64,000 bases of DNA from Aureimonas sp. SA4125 (lineage in GTDB: Bacteria; Pseudomonadota; Alphaproteobacteria; Rhizobiales; Rhizobiaceae). The stretch covers positions 4,058,001-4,122,000 of the forward strand of contig NZ_AP025032.1 in NCBI RefSeq assembly GCF_019973775.1. Direction: 5' to 3'. The notes beneath the pieces are model-generated. The model was given only the letters and a program-made list of their open reading frames with translations. It was not told the DNA's origin and did no database searches. The position numbers and the translations under genes are program-made. Within the stretch, counting starts at the first letter, position 1. Each line of letters starts with the position of its first letter. Positions 1 through 8,499 of this stretch are shown one piece after another.

Positions 1-30
1 GAATCGACCGGCCAGCCATGCCTGGAGAAT

Positions 31-951
31 ATGATGACGGCAAAGAATATCCTGCACATGCTGACGCCGCACCGGCATGTCAGCCCCTTCGACGTGAACA
101 TGGCCGCCGATGCCGGCTTCGACGTCATCGTGCCTTATGAGAACGTGACGCTCGACGAGGTCGGGGACCTCGTGCAGGACGCGATGTTCTCGCGCCCGCC
201 GCATGACGGCGCGTCGACCGCCATCTTCTTCGGTGGCGACGATGCGGTGCTCGCGCTCGACATGATCGACGCGGCCAAGAAGGCCCGGGTTTCGCCCTTC
301 GGCACGCATGCCTTCGCCGACCCGCAGGGCTCCTTCACGACGGCCGCCGCCATGGTCGCCTGCACCGAGAAGGTGCTGAAGGAAAAGAAGAACCAGGACC
401 TCAAGGGCACGCGCATCGCCGTCTTCGGCGCGACCGGCGTCGTCGGCTACTGCGCCGCCGTCATTGCCGCGCTGGAAGGCGCCAAGGTGACGCTCGTCGG
501 CCATAGCGGCCTCGAGCGTGTGAAGGCGAGGGCAGACGAGATGAAGCAGCGCTTCGGCGTCGACGTCGCCGCGGTCAACGGCGCAAGCGATGCGGAAAAG
601 GCTGACGTGCTGGCCGAGACCGAGGTCGTCTTCGCCGCCGCCAAGGCCGGCGTGCGTGTCCTCACCACGGCGCTTCTCGCCGGCGCACCGAAGCTTCTCG
701 CTGCGGCCGACGTGAATGCCGTGCCACCATCCGGCATCGAGGGTATCGACGTCTTCGACCTGGGCAAGGAGATCGCCGGCACCGAGACGCACGGGATCGG
801 GGCGCTCGGCATCGGGGCGCTCGCCATCGGCAACGTGAAGTATCAGACCGAATCCGGCCTGTTCAAACGCATGATCGCCTCCGACGAGGTCCTGGTCCTC
901 GACTTCCGCGATGCCTTCACCCTCGCCCGCACACTCGTACCCGACCTGTGA
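31..951 (+). CDS. mtdB: NAD(P)-dependent methylene-tetrahydromethanopterin dehydrogenase MtdB
   Basis: This enzyme oxidises methylene-H4MPT to methenyl-H4MPT in the cytoplasmic formaldehyde oxidation pathway. The 306-residue protein has the MtdA/MtdB family layout. An N-terminal substrate domain contains the FGTHAFADPQGSFTTAAAMVA stretch, and a Rossmann domain begins near residue 130 with the nucleotide loop FGATGVVG. The fit to MtdB rather than MtdA rests on the neighbouring H4MPT genes and overall resemblance. Two adjacent ATG codons exist (31 and 34). The GGAG at 24-27 is better spaced for the second. The stop overlaps the next gene's GTG start by 4 nt, so the genes are translationally coupled. 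Confidence 0.95.
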   Translation: MMTAKNILHMLTPHRHVSPFDVNMAADAGFDVIVPYENVTLDEVGDLVQDAMFSRPPHDGASTAIFFGGDDAVLALDMIDAAKKARVSPFGTHAFADPQGSFTTAAAMVACTEKVLKEKKNQDLKGTRIAVFGATGVVGYCAAVIAALEGAKVTLVGHSGLERVKARADEMKQRFGVDVAAVNGASDAEKADVLAETEVVFAAAKAGVRVLTTALLAGAPKLLAAADVNAVPPSGIEGIDVFDLGKEIAGTETHGIGALGIGALAIGNVKYQTESGLFKRMIASDEVLVLDFRDAFTLARTLVPDL

Positions 952-2093
952 TCGAGCCTGTCCCAACGAAGGGCGATCTCCTGATCGCGACCTTCTCCGC
1001 CCGCTCGCTTGCCGCCAGCGCGCGCGCGGCGGGCTATCGGCCGCTGGTCGCCGATCTGTTCGCCGACAACGACCTGCGTGATCTCGTCGCCGACTTCCGC
1101 ACGGTCGACGGCGACTTCGTTTCCGGCTTCGACGGGGCGGCCCTCCTCTCGGCGCTGGAATCCCTGGCGGCGGGCCGCGACCTCGTCGGCATCGTCTGCG
1201 GCCCCGGCTTCGAGGATCGACCGGAACTCCTCGACGCGATCGCCGAGCGCTGGCGCCTCCTCGGCAATACCGGCGAGACCGTGCGCCGCCTCAAGGATCC
1301 GATGGGTTTCGCCGGGCTCTGCCGGGAACTCGGCATCCGCCATCCCGAGACGCGGATGGAACGCCCGGCATCGGACGAGGATGGCTGGCTCAGCAAGCGC
1401 GCGGGCGCGGCCGGAGGGCTTCACATCGGGCCGCTCGCCGAGCGCGCGCCCTCTCCCGACCGCTACTACCAGCGCGTCGTTGGCGGCGACCGTCGATCCG
1501 TGCTGTTCCTTGCCAGTGGCGGCAAGGCGGAAATTCTCGGCCTGTCGGAACAATGGCCGAGCCCGAGCCCGACCGAGCCCTACCGCTATGGCGGCGCCTG
1601 CGGTCCCGTGACGGTGGCCGACGGCCATGCCGAGGGCATGCGCCGGGCGGTCGAGGCGATCGCTGCGGCCATCCCCGCTCTCGTCGGCCTCGGCAGCGCC
1701 GATTTCCTCTTGGCCGACGGCGAAGATCCGGTGCTCCTCGAGATCAATCCGCGCTCGGGCGCCTCGATGGACGTCTTCGAACGTCCTGGCCATCCGCTCT
1801 TGCGCCTCCATATCGACGCCTGCGAGGGCCGACTGCCCGGCCCCGCCGGCGCCCTGCCGAAAGAGCCCGTCCGGGCCGCGGGTTTTGCCTATCTCGGCGT
1901 CGAAACCGTTACGGTCGGCGCCGTCGATTGGCCTGACTTCGTTTCCGACCGGCCGATGCCGGGAACCGTCATCCGCTTCGGCGAGCCGCTGTGTACGCTG
2001 AAGGCGGACGGACCCGACGCCGACACGGCCATCGCCCTGTTTGCCGCGCGGCTTTCCGCCATGAAAAGCATGATCGAAGGATCGTTCGCATGA
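948..2093 (+). CDS. ATP-grasp protein of the H4MPT-linked C1 cluster
   Basis: A 381-residue ATP-grasp enzyme of the type found next to mch/mtdB in methylotrophs, where its genes are needed for C1 transfer but the reaction is not firmly assigned. The C-terminal catalytic lobe shows the metal/ATP-binding pattern LLEINPRSGASMDVFE at about residues 264-279. Ligation of an amino acid or glutamate to a cofactor precursor (H4MPT or methylofuran) is an inference. The GTG start at 948 overlaps the mtdB stop, and its own TGA overlaps the mch ATG. It therefore sits inside the operon between two H4MPT enzymes. Confidence 0.85.
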   Translation: MIEPVPTKGDLLIATFSARSLAASARAAGYRPLVADLFADNDLRDLVADFRTVDGDFVSGFDGAALLSALESLAAGRDLVGIVCGPGFEDRPELLDAIAERWRLLGNTGETVRRLKDPMGFAGLCRELGIRHPETRMERPASDEDGWLSKRAGAAGGLHIGPLAERAPSPDRYYQRVVGGDRRSVLFLASGGKAEILGLSEQWPSPSPTEPYRYGGACGPVTVADGHAEGMRRAVEAIAAAIPALVGLGSADFLLADGEDPVLLEINPRSGASMDVFERPGHPLLRLHIDACEGRLPGPAGALPKEPVRAAGFAYLGVETVTVGAVDWPDFVSDRPMPGTVIRFGEPLCTLKADGPDADTAIALFAARLSAMKSMIEGSFA

Positions 2094-3073
2094 CCGTGTC
2101 CCCTGCCCGCCGCGCCGCGATCTCCGTCAACCGCGGCGCCGAGCCGCTCGTCGCGACGCTCATTGCCCGCGCGGACGCGCTGGGCGTGACGGTATCCACC
2201 GGCGCCGCCGGCGAAACGCTGGTCGATTGCGGTGCCGCCGTCGCCGGCAGCCTCGAAGCCGGCCGTCTCCTGACCGAGATCTGTCTCGGCGGCCTCGGAA
2301 GCGTCGCCATCGGCACGGATGCGAGCCTGCCGGCCTATCCCTTCACGCTGACCGTGCAAACATCGAACCCCGTCATTGCCTGCCTCGGCAGCCAGTATGC
2401 CGGCTGGATGCTGACCGCGGGCGAAGGCGACAGCGCCTATTTCTCCATGGGCTCGGGCCCCGCCCGGGCGCTTGCCGGCAAGGAGGAGCTCTACGGCGAC
2501 ATCGCCTATGCCGATGACAGTGCCAGCGGCTTTCTGGTGCTGGAGACGGCCAGCCCGCCGCCGGAAGAGCTCGTCCGCCGGATCGCGGCGGACTGCAAGG
2601 TCGCGGCCGACCGGCTGACCATCCTCTACGCGCCGACGCAGAGCCTTGCCGGCACCGTGCAGATCATCGGTCGCGTCGTCGAGGTGGCGATGCACAAGGC
2701 GCACGTCCTCCATTTCGACCTCACCCGCATCGTCTCCGGTCTGGGCTCCGCACCGCTTGCCCCGCCGCATCCCGACTTCGTCACCGCTATGGGACGCACC
2801 AACGATGCCGTCATCTACGGCGGCCGTGTGCTCCTGCACGTCACCGGCCCGGCGGCCGATGCCAAGGCGCTTGCCGAGGCGCTGCCGAGCCGCAGTTCGA
2901 AGGATTTCGGCCGACCCTTCGCCGACATCTTCCGCCAGTACGAAGGCGATTTCTACAAGATCGACGGCAGCCTGTTCAGCCCGGCCGAGGTCGCGGTGGT
3001 GGCGCTGGAGACCGGCGAGACGTTTCGCGCCGGCGGCGTCGACGCGGCCCTCGTCGCCGCCTCGTTCGGGTGA
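2090..3073 (+). CDS. mch: Methenyltetrahydromethanopterin cyclohydrolase
   Basis: This enzyme hydrolyses methenyl-H4MPT to 5-formyl-H4MPT, the step after MtdB. With the ATG at 2090, which overlaps the preceding stop in an ATGA, the protein is 327 residues, the normal Mch size. A longer upstream reading would add 33 arginine-rich, non-family residues and is rejected. Family features seen include the segment SVNRGAEPL near the N-terminus, NPVIACLGSQYAGW and the MGSGPARAL stretch in the middle, and GRTNDAVIYGG near residue 240. The gene overlaps the next by 4 nt if the GTG at 3070 is used. Confidence 0.96.
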   Translation: MTVSPARRAAISVNRGAEPLVATLIARADALGVTVSTGAAGETLVDCGAAVAGSLEAGRLLTEICLGGLGSVAIGTDASLPAYPFTLTVQTSNPVIACLGSQYAGWMLTAGEGDSAYFSMGSGPARALAGKEELYGDIAYADDSASGFLVLETASPPPEELVRRIAADCKVAADRLTILYAPTQSLAGTVQIIGRVVEVAMHKAHVLHFDLTRIVSGLGSAPLAPPHPDFVTAMGRTNDAVIYGGRVLLHVTGPAADAKALAEALPSRSSKDFGRPFADIFRQYEGDFYKIDGSLFSPAEVAVVALETGETFRAGGVDAALVAASFG

Positions 3074-4062
3074 GGAGAATGGGCGACGCTCTTTCGCTGC
3101 CCTCCGCGCACTCGCAGCCTCTTGGCGACAGGACAGGGACGCCGCCGCGCATCGCGCTGGTGACCGCCGATCTCGATCGCCATGCCCGCGATCTCCTGAA
3201 GGCCTTCAAGGCGGCCGGCGCACGGGTCAAGGCGATCGAACTTGCCGACATCGCCTATGACAGCGAGGCCCGCCACGGCCTCGTCCTGCCGCATTTCGGC
3301 GAGGACCTGCCCGACGCCGTCTGCGTCCGGACCATGGACGGCGGCAGCTTCGAGCAGGTGACGCGCCGGCTCGGCATCCTCCACGCCTTGTCGGAACTCG
3401 GCGTCCTCGTCTCCAACGATGCCCGCGCCATCGAGCGCTGCGTCGACAAGTCGATGACGAGCTTTCTCCTCGCCCGCGCCGGCCTGCCGAGCCCGCGCAG
3501 CTGGACGGTGGAATCACGCGATGCGGCGGCGGCCATCATCGCGTCGGAGCCCGGCCCGCTGGTGCTGAAGCCGCTCTTCGGCGCGCAGGGCAAGGGGTTG
3601 AAGCTCGTCCGCGGCGCGGACGACCTGCCGGCAGACGAGGCGATTGCCGGCGTCTACTATCTCCAGCGTTTCGCGGGGCGGCGGGAGGGCGGCCTCTTCA
3701 CCGACTACCGCATCCTTGTCTCCAACGGGCGGATCGCCGCGACGATGATGCGCCAGGCGGGTCAATGGATCACGAACATCAAGCAGGGAGCCGTTCCCCT
3801 GCCGATGCCGGCCGATCCCGAGCTGGAAAGCCTGGCGCTCGCCGCGACGCGAGCCGTCGGCGGCGACTTCTGCGGTGTCGACCTGCTGCGCGATGCCGAG
3901 GGCGCGGCCCAGGTGATCGAGGTCAATTCGATGCCGGCCTGGACGGGCCTTGAGAAGGCGAGCGGCGTCGACGTGCCCGCGCTCCGGGCGCGCGATCTCC
4001 TCGACCAGCTCGGCCCGGCCCGCCAGCCGCGCGCCCGCAGCGCGCTGGCTCGGGCGGTGTGA
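3070..4062 (+). CDS. RimK-like ATP-grasp ligase of the H4MPT cluster
   Basis: A 330-residue RimK/glutathione-synthetase type ATP-grasp protein. RimK-family enzymes attach amino acids such as glutamate to peptides or cofactors. In methylotrophs this gene always travels with H4MPT genes, so a ligation in cofactor biosynthesis is likely but unproven. Seen motifs: PLVLKPLFGAQGKGL (glycine-rich ATP loop, about residues 162-176), the GGDFCGVDLL strand, and IEVNSMPAW with the Mg-binding E and N near residue 285. The start is GTG at 3070 (GTGA overlap with mch) or ATG at 3079. The latter would leave the GAGGAG only 2 nt away, so the GTG is preferred. Confidence 0.85.
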   Translation: MRRMGDALSLPSAHSQPLGDRTGTPPRIALVTADLDRHARDLLKAFKAAGARVKAIELADIAYDSEARHGLVLPHFGEDLPDAVCVRTMDGGSFEQVTRRLGILHALSELGVLVSNDARAIERCVDKSMTSFLLARAGLPSPRSWTVESRDAAAAIIASEPGPLVLKPLFGAQGKGLKLVRGADDLPADEAIAGVYYLQRFAGRREGGLFTDYRILVSNGRIAATMMRQAGQWITNIKQGAVPLPMPADPELESLALAATRAVGGDFCGVDLLRDAEGAAQVIEVNSMPAWTGLEKASGVDVPALRARDLLDQLGPARQPRARSALARAV

Positions 4063-4066
4063 CGGC

Positions 4067-4954
4067 GTGGCCCTGCCGGCGCCGCTGATCGCCGCGACCT
4101 ATCGCGATGCCTGCCGCGCCGAGCTGACCGCATTGAAGCCCGGCAACGTCCATCGCTTTGCCGGCGGCCACGGCATGGACGTCGGCGTCTTCGAGCGAAG
4201 CGCCGACGTCTCGGCCCCCGAAATCGCCGCGCCCGGCAGACCGGTCGGCGCCCGGGTTCGGCGGTCGGTCGACGCGACCTTCGCTGCCGTCGGCATGAAC
4301 ACCAATCTCGGCATCCTTCTCCTCTGCGCCCCGCTCGCCGCGGCGGCGGAAGGCCTGCCCCGTCGCCCTGCCCCTCCATCCGTGGAAGACCAGCTGCACG
4401 AGGCGGTGGCGGACAAGCTCGCCGCCCTTGGCCCGGACGACGCCCGCGACGTCTTCGCGGCCATCGCCCGTGCCTCGCCCGGCGGCCTCGGCGACGGCGG
4501 CGCGCACGATGTCCGCGCCGCGCCGACCATCGGCCTCGTCGAAGCGATGCGAATCGCTGCCCCGCGGGACCTCGTGGCGCGCCAGTATGCCGAGAGTTTT
4601 GCCGCCGTCTTCTCCATTGGCGTGCCCGCATTGCGGATGGCGCACGCCGAAAACGACGACGGGATGATGCCCGCGGTCGATTGTTTCCTGACCTTCGCCG
4701 CCGCCTTTCCGGACAGCCACGTCGCCCGGAAGTTTGGCGATGCGGCTGCCGTGGCACTGCAGCATCGAATGGCCGACGCCCGCAAGCGGTTGAAGGTGAT
4801 AGGCAATCGCGGGTCCCGCCTGGCGTTTCTGGCTGCCTTCGACGCCGAGCTGAAGCGCGAGGGCCTCAATCCCGGCACCTCGGCCGACCTCACCGTCGCC
4901 AGCATTTTCGCCGACGGCCTCTGCAGACAGCTTGAAGATTGGGGGTCCGGATGA
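4067..4954 (+). CDS. Triphosphoribosyl-dephospho-CoA synthase (CitG/MdcB) family protein of the H4MPT cluster
   Basis: A 295-residue CitG-family protein. Classical CitG joins dephospho-CoA to a ribose phosphate from ATP. Here no citrate or malonate lyase is near, and the gene lies in an H4MPT operon, so a related phosphoribosyl-type transfer during cofactor assembly is inferred. Family signatures: ELTALKPGNVHRF near residue 17, MNTNLGILLLCAPLA near residue 78, and the GGLGDGGAHDV loop near residue 140. A GTG at 4067 starts just 4 nt after the previous stop and gives the family N-terminus. Upstream in-frame codons lie inside the previous gene. Confidence 0.85.
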   Translation: MALPAPLIAATYRDACRAELTALKPGNVHRFAGGHGMDVGVFERSADVSAPEIAAPGRPVGARVRRSVDATFAAVGMNTNLGILLLCAPLAAAAEGLPRRPAPPSVEDQLHEAVADKLAALGPDDARDVFAAIARASPGGLGDGGAHDVRAAPTIGLVEAMRIAAPRDLVARQYAESFAAVFSIGVPALRMAHAENDDGMMPAVDCFLTFAAAFPDSHVARKFGDAAAVALQHRMADARKRLKVIGNRGSRLAFLAAFDAELKREGLNPGTSADLTVASIFADGLCRQLEDWGSG

Positions 4955-5202
4955 TTGACTGTGCCGCGCGAGGGTCCATGTCCCTCCAGCAGCTATCTGG
5001 CCAACCGGTCTCGCAAGGGGCGTCGTGAACAGGGATAGCCGTGCGGCGGATCGAGAGGGATCCTGCTGCCGGGAGGATCTTTGGTCGTTGGTTCCGCGCT
5101 TGGCGCCTTCGGCCGAGGCTTTTCCCTAAAAACGGAACGACAGAACCGGTCCCTCGGGCACCGGAAGTGCATGTATGTGAACCATCTCAGGAGGAATGAG
5201 AC
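4955..5202 (+). promoter_or_regulatory. Leader/promoter region of fae
   Basis: A 248-nt gap breaks the otherwise overlapping operon just before fae, so fae probably has its own promoter, in keeping with its usual high expression. A strong ribosome site AGGAGG lies at 5189-5194, 8 nt before the ATG. The octamer CGTGAACA at 5024-5031 also occurs in the tandem repeats upstream of xoxG and, inverted, upstream of xoxF. No sigma-70 boxes could be assigned with certainty. Confidence 0.45.
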
Positions 5203-5712
5203 ATGGCGAAAATCAACAAGGTGATGGTCGGCGAATCGCTCGTCGGCGAAGGCAACGAAGTCGCCCATATCGACCTGATCATCGGACCCCGCGGCAGCGC
5301 GGCCGAAACCGCTTTCTGCAACTCGCTGACCAACAACAAGGACGGCTTCACGTCGCTCCTCGCCGTGGTCGCGCCGAACCTGCCCTGCAAGCCCAACACC
5401 CTGATGTTCAACAAGGTGACGATCAAGGGCGCCAAGCAGGCGGTGCAGATGTTCGGACCGGCGCAGACCGCCGTGGCGCGCGCCGTCGCCGACTCGGTCG
5501 AGGACGGCACCATCCCCGCCGACGAGGCGGACGACCTGTTCATCTGCGTCGGCGTCTTCATCCACTGGGAAGCCGAGGACGACGCGAAGATCCGCGAATA
5601 CAACTACAAGGCCACCAAGGAATCGATCGAGCGCGCCATCAAGGGCACGCCGACGGCTGCCGAAGTCGTCGCCAAGAAGGGCACCGCGGCCCATCCTTTT
5701 GCCGGTGCTTAG
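5203..5712 (+). CDS. fae: Formaldehyde-activating enzyme Fae
   Basis: Fae condenses free formaldehyde with H4MPT to give methylene-H4MPT, the entry point of the pathway and the link to the periplasmic methanol dehydrogenase further along. The 169-residue protein is full length. It shows the family's N-terminal stretch [17 protein letters not shown], which carries the catalytic histidine (about residue 22), then [24 protein letters not shown], and a C-terminal helix ending in HPFAGA. It has its own strong AGGAGG site and is followed by an intrinsic terminator, so it ends the transcription unit. Confidence 0.98.
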   Translation: MAKINKVMVGESLVGEGNEVAHIDLIIGPRGSAAETAFCNSLTNNKDGFTSLLAVVAPNLPCKPNTLMFNKVTIKGAKQAVQMFGPAQTAVARAVADSVEDGTIPADEADDLFICVGVFIHWEAEDDAKIREYNYKATKESIERAIKGTPTAAEVVAKKGTAAHPFAGA

Positions 5713-5817
5713 ACAAGAGACCATCCCGGGGAAGACGACAAGCCGGCGATGAAAGCCGGCCTTCTCCGGCGATTGGCCGCCATTTTCGGGTTCCAGTAGA
5801 GCGAACCCACCGAGAGG

Positions 5818-5845
5818 AAAAAGGGGCCCCGGCCCCTTTTTTGTT
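5818..5845 (+). terminator. Rho-independent terminator after fae
   Basis: A G/C stem, GGGGCC at 5823-5828 pairing with GGCCCC at 5831-5836, is followed by a run of T from 5837 to 5842. An A-rich stretch precedes it, so it could also terminate on the opposite strand. It lies 106 nt after the fae stop and separates fae from the convergent HisA-like gene. Confidence 0.9.
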
Positions 5846-5934
5846 GGCGGCATTGTCAGTGGACGAGCTGCGCCCGACCGCCTGACGAGACTGTTGCGCG
5901 CGCGTCGGCGGCGCCTTTTCCTTCAAAATGCCGG

Positions 5935-6630
5935 TCACGTTCCATAGCGGGCGAGCGTTGCCGCATCGAGCCGTCCATCGTGCAGCGCCGTGGCGACGAG
6001 GGCGCCCGCGATGCCCGCCGCCTGGAGCTCATCCAGGTCCGCCGCATGGCGCACGCCGCCCGCAGCAAACACCCGCCGCCCTCCCGCGGCCGCCTTCACC
6101 TTCGTCAGTCGCTCCAGATCCGGACCAGCGCCGCTGCCAACCTTGGCCAGCGTCATCGCGATCACCCGCGCCGGCCAGTCGTCTGCCGCGTCTTCGAGCC
6201 CTTCTGGTCCGACGAAAGCCGAGCCGCGGTAGTCGAGCGACAGGATCGCGCGTTCCTCGCGGCGAAGATCGGCGATGGTCGCGGCGCTGTCGATCGTCTC
6301 GCTGCCGAGGACGACGATGACCCCCAAGCCGAGATAGTCCCGCGCTTCATCCGCCGTGTGGACACCCGCATCGAGCCAAAGCTCGAGTTCGGGAAACTCG
6401 GCCGAGAGCGCTTCGATTGTCCCCCGGTTCGCCGGCCGCCCTTCGATGGCGTCGAGATCGGCAATGTACAGCGCCTTGAAAGCCGCGAGCGACAGGAGCC
6501 CGCGGGCAACGTCGAGCGGCTGCGGCGTCGCCGACAGCGGCGTTTCGATCGGGCGATAATTGGCCCGGTCGCCCATCACGCCGCGCACGACGACCCCGCC
6601 CTTGATGTCGAGCACCGGAATGATCTGCAC
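5935..6630 (-). CDS. HisA/HisF-like TIM-barrel protein of the H4MPT/methylofuran cluster
   Basis: A 231-residue (beta/alpha)8 protein resembling HisA. The family opening IIPVLDIKGGVVVRG lies at the N-terminus, with DLDAIEGRPANR near residue 70 and a phosphate-binding loop FAAGGVRHAADL near residue 190. Histidine biosynthesis genes are absent around it, and HisA-like genes of this type are typical of H4MPT clusters in methylotrophs, so a role in cofactor synthesis is inferred. A GTG at 6630 has AAGAGG upstream at good spacing and gives the usual N-terminus. An ATG at 6672 would add 14 atypical residues. It converges on fae. Confidence 0.75.
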   Translation of the reverse strand: MQIIPVLDIKGGVVVRGVMGDRANYRPIETPLSATPQPLDVARGLLSLAAFKALYIADLDAIEGRPANRGTIEALSAEFPELELWLDAGVHTADEARDYLGLGVIVVLGSETIDSAATIADLRREERAILSLDYRGSAFVGPEGLEDAADDWPARVIAMTLAKVGSGAGPDLERLTKVKAAAGGRRVFAAGGVRHAADLDELQAAGIAGALVATALHDGRLDAATLARYGT

Positions 6631-6803
6631 CGCTGGATACCTCTTCTCCGCATGGCCTCTCGCGAGGCCCACCAGCCCGGCCGTTTCCGCCCGGTCCGAT
6701 CGACCGGTTGGTTTCCCGTCCCGGCGGCCTTATACCAGAGCCGGTCACAAGGGGGTGACGGATTTGCTGGCCGTCCGGGCGCGCCGCATCAGGGAAGTGG
6801 ACC

Positions 6804-7832
6804 ATGACGAGAACGCTGGGTTGGGATGTGGGAGGCGCCCATTTGAAGGCCGCACTCGCCGAGAACGGCGAGATCCGCCATGTCTGGCAACTGCCGACGC
6901 CCCTCTGGAAAGGCCTGGAACCGCTGGATACGGCGCTTTCGGCAATCCTGTCCGAGGCCGGCGACGTGTCCGGGCATGCCGTGACGATGACGGGCGAGCT
7001 GTCCGACGTCTTCACCGAAAGGGGCGAGGGCGTCGCCTCCCTCACCGCGATCGTCACCCGCCATCTCGGCGAGAACGTGCGTCTCTATGCCGGCAGCCTC
7101 GGCCTGGTGCCGGCGGCAGCCCACGCCGATCACGTCGGCAAGATCGCCTCGGCCAACTGGCATGCCAGCGCCGGCCTCGTCGCGGCGCGCATCGAAGCGG
7201 CACTGTTCGTCGACATGGGATCGACGACCACCGATATCGTCCCGGTGACCGAGGGCGCCGTCGTCGCGCAAGGTGAGACCGATGCCGAGCGGCTCCTCGC
7301 GGGCGAACTCGTCTACCAGGGCTATACCCGCACGGCGCTGATGGCCGTCTCCGACCGCGTGGCCTTCGCCGGACGGCAGACCCCGATCATGGCGGAGCTC
7401 TTCGCCACCATGGCCGACGTGCAGCGCATCCTCGGCATTCTCGACGAGGATGACGACCAGCACGCCACCGCCGACGGCAAGGACAAGACGATCGACGCGT
7501 CCCGTGCCCGCCTTGGCCGGATGATCGGCCGCGACGCCTCCGAGGCCGACGAGGCGAGTTTCGAGCACCTCGCCCGTGCCTTCGCCGAGGCCCAGGTCCG
7601 GCGCATCCACGACGCCGCGCTGCAGGTGCTCTCGCGCGGCACGCTTCCCGGCCAGGCGCCGCTCGTCGTCGCGGGCGCCGGCCGCCCCGTGTTGAAGCGC
7701 CTTGCTGCCCGCCTCGACCGCGGCGTCGTCGACTTCGCCGATCTCATCGACTGCCGCTCGGAACTGCGCGACGACACCTGCCGCGCAGCTCCGGCAGCGG
7801 CGCTCGCGATCCTGGCGCAGGAGGCGGAATAG
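6804..7832 (+). CDS. MfnF-like hydantoinase/oxoprolinase-fold protein (methylofuran biosynthesis)
   Basis: A 342-residue ASKHA-fold protein of the COG1548 group. The archaeal member MfnF joins the aminomethylfuran diphosphate to gamma-glutamyltyramine to make the methanofuran core. Bacteria with formyltransferase/hydrolase need an analogous methylofuran, so the same reaction is inferred. Seen: the N-terminal phosphate loop LGWDVGGAHLKAAL, FVDMGSTTTDIVPV near residue 140 as the second phosphate motif, and VVAGAGRPVLKRLA near residue 288. It is the only plus-strand gene here and converges with the DUF447 gene, leaving 5 nt between the stops. Confidence 0.8.
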   Translation: MTRTLGWDVGGAHLKAALAENGEIRHVWQLPTPLWKGLEPLDTALSAILSEAGDVSGHAVTMTGELSDVFTERGEGVASLTAIVTRHLGENVRLYAGSLGLVPAAAHADHVGKIASANWHASAGLVAARIEAALFVDMGSTTTDIVPVTEGAVVAQGETDAERLLAGELVYQGYTRTALMAVSDRVAFAGRQTPIMAELFATMADVQRILGILDEDDDQHATADGKDKTIDASRARLGRMIGRDASEADEASFEHLARAFAEAQVRRIHDAALQVLSRGTLPGQAPLVVAGAGRPVLKRLAARLDRGVVDFADLIDCRSELRDDTCRAAPAAALAILAQEAE

Positions 7833-7837
7833 AAGGT

Positions 7838-8440
7838 TCAGGCCTCCGCGGAGGGCTCGGTCGCCGCGAGATGCGCGATGATCTTTTCCATCAGCCAGTA
7901 CCAGGCCTGGCGCTCGTCATCCCCGGCGGTCTTTTCGATGGCGATGTTGAGATAGGCCACCTCGGCCTCGATCTTGTCGGCGGGCAACATCGACAGCCGG
8001 CTGACGAGGATCGCCGCCTCGACGATCGCCGCCCGCGCCCGGTTCATGCCCGTGAACGGCCGGTGCTGGCCCGATCCGGTGATGCGACAGTGGAAACGCG
8101 GGCGCTGCGCGTGCGTCTCGACGCGCTCGACGGTGAGGATATCGTGGGCGAGCGCGGCTTCGAGGCGCGGCACCGCGCAGTCCTCGAGCGCCGTCAGCGG
8201 CCAGTCCTTGCGGCCGGTCAGGCAGCCGGCGAAGATCAGGGCGTCGTCGGTGTAGTTGACGACGGCAATGCCGTTCGCCTCGAGATTGTCGAGCGTCTTC
8301 GACGGCCGGAAGGGCGCGATGACCCAAAGATCCCCGTCTTCGATGATGCCGAGCGGCGCGATGTGCACGGCACCGTCCGGGCCGATCGTCGTCAGAATGG
8401 TCTCGCGGATGTAGGGCATGGGCTCCATCACTTTGATCAT
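7838..8440 (-). CDS. DUF447 (COG2457-type) flavin-reductase-like protein of the H4MPT cluster
   Basis: A protein of about 200 residues related to DUF447, a split-barrel, FMN-binding-like fold found in archaea and in H4MPT-using bacteria. Family pattern seen: YIRETILTTIGPDG, then HIAPLGI near the N-terminus, and FHCRITGSGQHRPFTGMNRARAAIVEAAILVSRL in the C-terminal half. The exact reaction is unknown, and its clustering suggests cofactor biosynthesis or repair. Starts at 8482, 8440 or 8428 are all possible. The family N-terminus fits the shorter ones. It is the last gene of a leftward operon from about 12.4 kb. Confidence 0.75.
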   Translation of the reverse strand: MIKVMEPMPYIRETILTTIGPDGAVHIAPLGIIEDGDLWVIAPFRPSKTLDNLEANGIAVVNYTDDALIFAGCLTGRKDWPLTALEDCAVPRLEAALAHDILTVERVETHAQRPRFHCRITGSGQHRPFTGMNRARAAIVEAAILVSRLSMLPADKIEAEVAYLNIAIEKTAGDDERQAWYWLMEKIIAHLAATEPSAEA

Positions 8441-8499
8441 CGTCCTGGCGAAGGCGGGCCACGCCGCAGTGCCGGCCGGCATTCCCGTGTGCGCCTTCG

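Noticed and set aside
843..1811. Long minus-strand frame opposite the ATP-grasp gene
   Set aside because: The composition (Ala/Arg/Gly/Glu) is that of an antisense shadow. The plus-strand frame has clear ATP-grasp motifs and coupled start and stop codons.
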